DNA of 64,000 nucleotides from a virus: IMG/VR virus record IMGVR_UViG_3300042475_004124, positions 1 to 64,000 of that record; one strand, 5' to 3'. Shown piece by piece: positions 60,119 to 64,000 of this stretch (position 1 is its first letter; each line of letters starts with the position of its first letter). The notes under the pieces were generated by a model. It saw only the letters and a program-made list of their open reading frames with translations, ran no database searches and was not told where the DNA came from. The position numbers and the translations under genes were made by a program.

Positions 60119-60408
60119 GCACCACGTTGTCAAAGTCCGAAGAGAAGCTGTTCGTCCATAAGCCCGAGTGGGAGGCCAAGCTGCTCCCTGTCTGCGAGGC
60201 ACTTAAGCTATCCGGATTTGATATAGCAATCATTGCGGACATAATGCGTCAGCTTCAGTTGGAGTCCGTGCTTCCAACTAAATTTTCAATAGTCAATAAC
60301 CGGTATCTGGTGTACAAGCACGACTTGGTTTACGATCTGGTTAAAGCTCAACCGCTGTTTGAGCAACCCAACGAAGCCAAGAAGATGGCAGTAATATTCT
60401 GGCTCTGA
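60115..60408 (+). CDS. Unknown 97-aa helical protein
   Basis: Helical (AKLLPVCEALKLSGFDIAII, ADIMRQLQLESV). Could be a small regulator; no motif. Gene starts within the previous stop (ATGA). Confidence 0.55.
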   Translation: MSTTLSKSEEKLFVHKPEWEAKLLPVCEALKLSGFDIAIIADIMRQLQLESVLPTKFSIVNNRYLVYKHDLVYDLVKAQPLFEQPNEAKKMAVIFWL

Positions 60409-60416
60409 GGCTAACA

Positions 60417-60716
60417 ATGAAAGTGAAGTTGCGTAACAACACGTGGGAGTTGGTAAGGACGGATCTCCAAGCAAATATTCGCGGAGAGATAGATCCGCCC
60501 TCCTATGTCAAGAAGCGCATAAAGCTTTCAAACAAGTTGTCAAAGCAAGCAGAGGTACTTGAGGTGCTGTTGCACGAATGCCTACACGGCTGCTTCTGGG
60601 ACATGGATGAGGAAGCTATAGATAAGGCAGCCTACGACATAGCAAAAGTTTTACACAAACTAGGCGCACGGATAGACGTAGACTCAGTACCACAAAAAAG
60701 AGCTAACCCTAGGTGA
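60417..60716 (+). CDS. Small HExxH metallopeptidase-like protein
   Basis: 99 residues. LLHECLHGCF gives H53-E54-C-L-H57, the zinc-binding HExxH of gluzincin/zincin folds, with Glu65/Glu66 downstream as a possible third ligand. This small, single-domain zincin type is known in phages and mobile elements (SprT- or ImmA/IrrE-like). No other domain is present. Substrate unknown; a role in host protein turnover or defence is inference. Confidence 0.65.
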   Translation: MKVKLRNNTWELVRTDLQANIRGEIDPPSYVKKRIKLSNKLSKQAEVLEVLLHECLHGCFWDMDEEAIDKAAYDIAKVLHKLGARIDVDSVPQKRANPR

Positions 60717-60721
60717 CACAT

Positions 60722-60889
60722 ATGGATACGATGAGTTTGGTATTTATGGGCCTGCTGATCTTGACCACGCTGTTAAATATGGCCGTGATATTTGAGATGA
60801 TTTATGATATAGTTATGGCACGATATAAGCGAAAGTGCCCGCATATATCCATAGCTCTCAAATTCGGCACTCCAAGGAGCAGGGGATAA
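60722..60889 (+). CDS. Single-TM microprotein, 55 aa
   Basis: ATG 60722 (AGGTGA upstream) reads 55 codons to TAA 60887-60889. The N-terminal ~30 residues form one strongly hydrophobic segment (SLVFMGLLILTTLLNMAVIF) followed by basic residues (ARYKRKC), giving an inner-leaflet positive tail. No gene call exists otherwise for this interval. Could be a holin-like, spanin-like or membrane regulator; inference only. Confidence 0.6.
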   Translation: MDTMSLVFMGLLILTTLLNMAVIFEMIYDIVMARYKRKCPHISIALKFGTPRSRG

Positions 60890-60890
60890 C

Positions 60891-61223
60891 ATGGCCAGCA
60901 TTAGCAACATTCAAGAAGTCGACGTAACAGTATCGTTTAAGTTCACCAGTGGCGCAGACGTCCAAGTCCGCAATATCGTATGGAGCGTTTCTGACGCAAC
61001 CATCATTGATGTTGCCGTAAGCGTAGAAGACGCAGCAAAAGCAGTAGTAGCTTCCAAGGGTCCAGTTGGCGTCGCCAAGGTCCTTGTCCAGGCCGAATAC
61101 GCTCAAGTCGCCGCTGACGGCGTAGAGACCGTATTCCCGGTAGCTGGCGAAGCCGAGGTCATCGTTACCGAAGCCGGCGTCGTTGTGGCAAACTTTGAAT
61201 TTGGCGAGCCCAGAAACCGCTGA
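60891..61223 (+). CDS. Ig-like small virion protein
   Basis: 110 residues, with AAGGAG upstream. A single beta-sandwich pattern typical of bacterial Ig-like domains (VDVTVSFKFTSGADVQVRNI, VWSVSDATIIDVAVSVED), with C-terminal TEAGVVVANFEFGEP. Such free-standing Ig-like proteins decorate phage surfaces. It is the last plus-strand gene before the terminator. Codons are mainly C-ending or highly expressed type, consistent with abundant product. The decoration role is inferred. Confidence 0.7.
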   Translation: MASISNIQEVDVTVSFKFTSGADVQVRNIVWSVSDATIIDVAVSVEDAAKAVVASKGPVGVAKVLVQAEYAQVAADGVETVFPVAGEAEVIVTEAGVVVANFEFGEPRNR

Positions 61224-61236
61224 TATACTAACTACT

Positions 61237-61294
61237 GTAGGCCGATGAGTCCTATTTAGGAGAGACGTTCTCTCCGCTCGCATGTCGGTACTAC
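61237..61294 (+). ncRNA. Structured RNA candidate, nested multi-helix
   Basis: The interval folds into nested helices: GTAG (61237-61240) with CTAC (61291-61294), CCGA (61242-61245) with TCGG (61285-61288), GAG (61247-61249) with CTC (61277-61279), and GGAGAGA (61259-61265) with TCTCTCC (61269-61275) around CGT. An alternative TCCT/AGGA pairing exists. The string GCCGATGAGTCCTATTTAGG resembles a hammerhead core (CUGAUGAGUCC..GGA) but with a deletion/substitution at C3-U4 and GAGA instead of GAAA. It sits in the 3' UTR of the last plus-strand gene. Confidence 0.4.
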
Positions 61295-61300
61295 AAATAG

Positions 61301-61330
61301 CAAAACCCAGGGCCAAAGCCCTGGGTTTTG
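61301..61330. terminator. Strong bidirectional terminator
   Basis: CAAAACCCAGGGC pairs perfectly with GCCCTGGGTTTTG around CAAA (13 bp). Each strand has an A-run 5' and T-run 3' (TTTTGTTT on the plus strand), so it should stop transcription from both the plus-strand unit and the minus-strand operon. It lies between convergent genes. Confidence 0.88.
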
Positions 61331-61369
61331 TTTATATAGCACTTAGGTTTTATACCAGCAGGTCTTGTA

Positions 61370-61966
61370 TTATTCTTGACTGGGCTTCGCCTTCGGCGCG
61401 TACTTTTCTCTATAGTAGTCGGCGTGCTCGTCTGTATAGATCCCTGCTGTGGGCACCCAACTCGGTAGCCACTCGGGACGTATTAAGGTCATTGTTGCAG
61501 GGTCAAACCCAGACTCTACCCATTCCTCGTCTCGGGTTAGCGGCATATCGATCTTGTCCGGTTCAGCGTCTATGCGCTCTTTATTAGCTCGGTATACCTG
61601 GCTTGGAGAAACCCCAAGAGAGTCCAAGGCCTTAGTTAGATTTGGATACTTTTTCCCCTCTTTATCGATAACATGCCTATCTAGGGAGTAGTCTCCTATG
61701 CCTTTAACTGCTGCGCCGCTACCAGCTCCAATTAATGCACCCATAAGAGCACCCTTGAGTTTAGACTGTCCTCGCAATGCATTAATCAAAGTGCCTATAC
61801 CCGCACCTGCTAAACCGCCACCTCCGGCATAAATACCGTAATTGGCCAGCTGATTGCTACTTGGATTTAGTATAGGGAAATATACGGGAGCCTTGTTGGG
61901 GTTATCTACTTGCGGCCTACCGGCCTTCTTAAGCATACGCTGAATATTGTTTGCTACTTTAATCAT
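61370..61966 (-). CDS. Glycine-zipper protein with MIKVANNI leader
   Basis: 198 residues on the minus strand, last gene of the operon. Leader MIKVANNIQRMLKKA is followed by a polar linker and a glycine-zipper region (~44-91: GIYAGGGGLAGAGIGTLINA, ALMGALIGAGSGAAVKGIG). The C-terminal ~100 residues are soluble and charged (GVSPSQVYRANKERIDAEPD). Paralogue of the 3425-3952 and 6823-7401 genes in layout. Likely virion-packaged and membrane-active, inferred from leader and zipper. A nearly exact copy of its leader codons lies just upstream at 61992-62018. Confidence 0.8.
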   Translation of the reverse strand: MIKVANNIQRMLKKAGRPQVDNPNKAPVYFPILNPSSNQLANYGIYAGGGGLAGAGIGTLINALRGQSKLKGALMGALIGAGSGAAVKGIGDYSLDRHVIDKEGKKYPNLTKALDSLGVSPSQVYRANKERIDAEPDKIDMPLTRDEEWVESGFDPATMTLIRPEWLPSWVPTAGIYTDEHADYYREKYAPKAKPSQE

Positions 61967-61991
61967 CTTATTAGTCCTTTATTATTAGCTG

Positions 61992-62018
61992 ACGCTGAAT
62001 ACTGTTTGCTACTTTAAT
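61992..62018 (-). repeat. Noncoding copy of the leader-coding sequence
   Basis: The 27 nt at 61992-62018 match 61937-61963 (codons for IKVANNIQRM) with one mismatch, but without an ATG in frame (the corresponding codon reads TAATTA). It lies between the two operon genes, overlapping the previous stop. It looks like a relic of leader duplication. Confidence 0.85.
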
Positions 62019-62929
62019 TAGCCCATCAAGCCTTTTCTTACTAGCTGGCGCTGGAAGTCTCTGGCCATCTGAGCCTTTAGTCTAGGGTCGCTGAAGAGCT
62101 CGACGTCTCCTAGGTCGGCTCCTACAGGAAGATCTTCCATCAGGTCTTCGATCTCTTTGTTCTTTCTGGTTCGGCTTCCATAGCCATACAGCAATCCGCC
62201 TAGGCCTCCAGCTGTACCGCCAATCAAGGCACCTAGAGGAGCACTCTTCTCCAGTAGGGCTCCAGTGCCTGCACCAGCGCCTGCGCCTAGTAGAGCGCCC
62301 ATGAGTCCAGTTCCTAGCCCGGCCCAGGTTGGACTGGACAGTTGGCTGGAGATTGGATCTGCCTCAGTGGGAAACAGCATTGGGAACATCTGAGCCTTAG
62401 CTCTGTCGACTTCAAGCTGCTCTTCTGGCGTAAAGTATCTCTTGCAGCCAAATCCAGGAGTGCACTTGATGGGTACATCTAGGATAGTATCTGAGGCAAA
62501 GGTGTTGGCCTCTTTGGTCTTATTGCCCCAGTTGTCAGCTCCAACCTCACGGCACTTGGTTACCGCACCTGAGGCATAGGCCGAGGGCCATACGTCATAT
62601 CTGGCCTTTACCTTACGAGTGCAGGCATCGTCCTTTTTCTTTTCTTCTTCGGACTTCTTGCCCCAGCTGTCACCTCTGCCCTTTTCCTTGCATGCTCCAG
62701 GAGTCGGACGACATGCAGGATAATCTCCTCGCTCCTCGCCAGAAGACCGTCCGCAGGCCTTGTAGCCTCCGGATCCATCCGGTGCATTGCAGTCCACCCA
62801 GCCGCCCCTAGAGCCCTTTTCGCCCTTACGACTGAACCAGTCGTGCAGAGACTTCTCCTTGCTGGCCTCACGCTTGGCTTCGGCCTGCTTTAGTAACATT
62901 GTTGTAATGTTGTGGCTAATTGAAATCAT
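62018..62929 (-). CDS. Fusion of KQA leader, Cys/Lys-rich domain and glycine zipper
   Basis: 303 residues from ATG 62929 (its ATG overlaps the upstream gene stop as ATGA; the in-frame upstream ATG at 62971 is less likely because it lies inside that gene). Leader MISISHNITTMLLKQA; then a Cys/Lys/Gly-rich domain (~29-160) with WFSRKGEKG, YKACGRSSGEE, YPACRPTPGACK and a later VWPSAYASGAVTKC, a pattern I associate with a domain of unknown function found in phages and giant viruses; then a glycine-zipper region (~205-250, AGLGTGLMGALLGAGAGAGT, LGALIGGTAGGLGGLLYG). The C-terminus is basic and helical. Probably packaged; function unknown. Confidence 0.75.
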   Translation of the reverse strand: MISISHNITTMLLKQAEAKREASKEKSLHDWFSRKGEKGSRGGWVDCNAPDGSGGYKACGRSSGEERGDYPACRPTPGACKEKGRGDSWGKKSEEEKKKDDACTRKVKARYDVWPSAYASGAVTKCREVGADNWGNKTKEANTFASDTILDVPIKCTPGFGCKRYFTPEEQLEVDRAKAQMFPMLFPTEADPISSQLSSPTWAGLGTGLMGALLGAGAGAGTGALLEKSAPLGALIGGTAGGLGGLLYGYGSRTRKNKEIEDLMEDLPVGADLGDVELFSDPRLKAQMARDFQRQLVRKGLMG

Positions 62930-63627
62930 TTGCTGAGTCCGTTGGCGAAGTTCTGTACGAATTTGTTCCAAGCTCCGTTGTCTTTGTTTACCAAAGGAGC
63001 GTTGTTAAGCTCTAGCATCATTTTTGCCAGCCGTCTTTCCACGTATGCCTTTACGTCTTCCTGAAAAGCCAGCTGATCCTGAATCATGATCTGCATAGCT
63101 TCCGAGGTATCCGCGTTAGATTCCACGTTTGCTGCGTAGTCACCAGGTCCCATATCGGCAACCTTGGCTAGTACTTGCGGAGGCCGGTATAAACCCTGCT
63201 CCTTGCACACTTCTCCAATGTACCTACGGACATCGGAGCCCAGGCGTTCTGGCGTGCTGCTGTCCAGCATGGTCAATTCGGTGATTGCCCAGGCGCATTC
63301 ATAGACATCGGCAATATCAAACACATCGTAGCTTAGCGGAGTACCGTTAAGCACATTTGCCGTGTTCATGAATGTCGATACGTCCGAGTGAACGAGGTCG
63401 GACGTAAGGGAAGTCCAAAGAGACCAAACTTTGTCTGTACTGATAGCTGGAATATCGGATACCCCGAAACCTTCCTCAATTTCTTGGCGGAAGGCTTCTG
63501 GGTCCATATCAAAGATTTCCTGGCCGTACGAGTCCAAGACCATAACGAGGAGCGTGGTCCCGACGGTATCACGACTGCGCCAGAGTTGCTCATAGGTTTG
63601 CTTAGATGTTACGGATTTTACAGGCAT
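62926..63627 (-). CDS. Unknown 233-aa protein of the minus-strand operon
   Basis: Alpha-rich and acidic with no leader of the KQA type (MPVKSVTSKQTYEQLWRSRD). Segments VWSLWTSLTSDLVHSDVSTF and VYECAWAITELTMLDSSTPE suggest a helical bundle. No motif recognised. Translationally coupled to the next gene (ATGA). A weak ribosome binding site only. Confidence 0.65.
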   Translation of the reverse strand: MPVKSVTSKQTYEQLWRSRDTVGTTLLVMVLDSYGQEIFDMDPEAFRQEIEEGFGVSDIPAISTDKVWSLWTSLTSDLVHSDVSTFMNTANVLNGTPLSYDVFDIADVYECAWAITELTMLDSSTPERLGSDVRRYIGEVCKEQGLYRPPQVLAKVADMGPGDYAANVESNADTSEAMQIMIQDQLAFQEDVKAYVERRLAKMMLELNNAPLVNKDNGAWNKFVQNFANGLSK

Positions 63628-63632
63628 TACTT

Positions 63633-63926
63633 TTATTTAACTTTACTTAGAAAGTCATTGAGCAAGAGGCTGCCGAGTTGCTGGCGAGCTGGCTCAGGAA
63701 ATTTGCCTTTCATAAGCGCTGTATCTATAGCGTTAATTGTTGCGTTCAACTTTTGCGAGAAGTCATCATCGCTCATTGTTTCGTAGAAATCGTCAGGAGA
63801 GTATGGAAACTTTAGATTGATTTTCTTTCTATTTTTTAGACCATATAATTGCCAAGGACCTTCTCCTTGGTTTGCAGAAGCTTTAATTAAAGCTAGCGCA
63901 GTTAAGTTGCTTGCTACTTTAATCAT
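63633..63926 (-). CDS. Small leader-bearing protein, 97 aa
   Basis: Starts MIKVASNLTALALIKASANQ, the leader type of this operon, followed by a polar, acidic C-terminal region (YSPDDFYETMSDDDFSQKLN, FPEPARQQLGSLLLNDFLSK). No glycine zipper is present, so the leader is not restricted to the zipper proteins. Start overlaps the upstream stop (TAATG). Probably virion-packaged small protein by the leader argument. Confidence 0.7.
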   Translation of the reverse strand: MIKVASNLTALALIKASANQGEGPWQLYGLKNRKKINLKFPYSPDDFYETMSDDDFSQKLNATINAIDTALMKGKFPEPARQQLGSLLLNDFLSKVK

Positions 63927-64000
63927 TACTGCATTCCTTGGGTCATGCCCATTTGAGAGTTTGCTGCGTTCTGTTCGTGCTGTTGTCGGGCTTGTCTGGC
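63926..64000 (-). CDS. Partial Gln/Met-rich C-terminus of a minus-strand gene
   Basis: The minus-strand frame is open from the right edge to TAA at 63928-63926 (24 codons: ARQARQQHEQNAANSQMGMT...). Only the C-terminus is visible. Polar Gln-rich tail; identity unknown. Stop overlaps the next start. Confidence 0.6.
   Translation of the reverse strand, partial: ARQARQQHEQNAANSQMGMTQGMQ

Noticed and set aside
61237-61294. A complete hammerhead ribozyme
   Set aside because: Core positions C3/U4 and the GAAA segment do not match; I only report a structured RNA candidate.
61282-61587. Plus-strand open frame over the terminator and the minus-strand gene
   Set aside because: It runs through a strong terminator and antisense to a convincing minus-strand gene; no ribosome binding site.
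1-64000. tRNA genes, CRISPR arrays, insertion sequences, integrase/attachment sites
   Set aside because: Gaps are short (under 150 nt) and none shows a tRNA-like fold, spaced repeats, transposase or integrase motif.

Overview
This window is part of the genome of a large tailed bacteriophage with a contractile tail (a jumbo-type myovirus), not bacterial chromosome. The support is a continuous virion-assembly series: prohead protease, probable scaffold, HK97-type major capsid protein, neck proteins, fibres, tail sheath, tail tube, spike, frameshifted tail-assembly chaperone, tape measure, hub, gp25-like and J-like wedge proteins. Genes are tightly packed, with many TAATG, ATGA and GTGA overlaps. 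There are no rRNAs, tRNAs or bacterial housekeeping operons. Base composition is near 50 % GC by eye. The host cannot be named from this sequence.

Layout. 1-3.4 kb: a Met/Pro-rich repeat protein (5' end outside the window), two small genes and a C-terminal half of an RNA polymerase beta' subunit. 3.4-10.8 kb: glycine-zipper proteins and large unrecognised, probably virion, proteins. 10.8-16.4 kb: head morphogenesis (protease, acidic scaffold-like protein, two small proteins, major capsid protein). 16.4-28.5 kb: head-surface, neck and fibre genes, including a neck/collagen/fibre fusion, fibres with Mtd-like N-termini, a polyglycine adhesin and a small methyltransferase. 28.5-49.6 kb: tail and baseplate genes, with a sigma-factor-like gene inside. 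49.6-59 kb: an array of baseplate or fibre-like proteins sharing a start motif, then Cys-rich proteins and a glycosyltransferase-like protein. 59.8-61.2 kb: small genes (HExxH zincin, single-TM microprotein, Ig-like protein). 61.2-61.4 kb: a structured RNA candidate and a strong bidirectional terminator. 61.4-64 kb: a convergent minus-strand operon of five genes.

Themes. (1) Transcription: the beta' C-half and the sigma-like protein suggest that the phage carries its own multisubunit RNA polymerase; the beta and beta' N-terminal parts are not in this window. (2) Cargo: several otherwise different proteins begin with a similar ~15-residue leader (MIKVANNI..MLKKA type). Many of these also carry a glycine-zipper membrane-like segment. 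This looks like a modular targeting or propeptide signal for proteins packaged in the head. (3) Expression control: perfect TGCTATAAT extended -10 elements near gene starts, GAAA-capped hairpins without U-tracts just after the capsid and tube genes, and a canonical A AAT TTT slippery site in the tail-assembly chaperone. Terminase, portal, replication and lysis genes were not recognised here.
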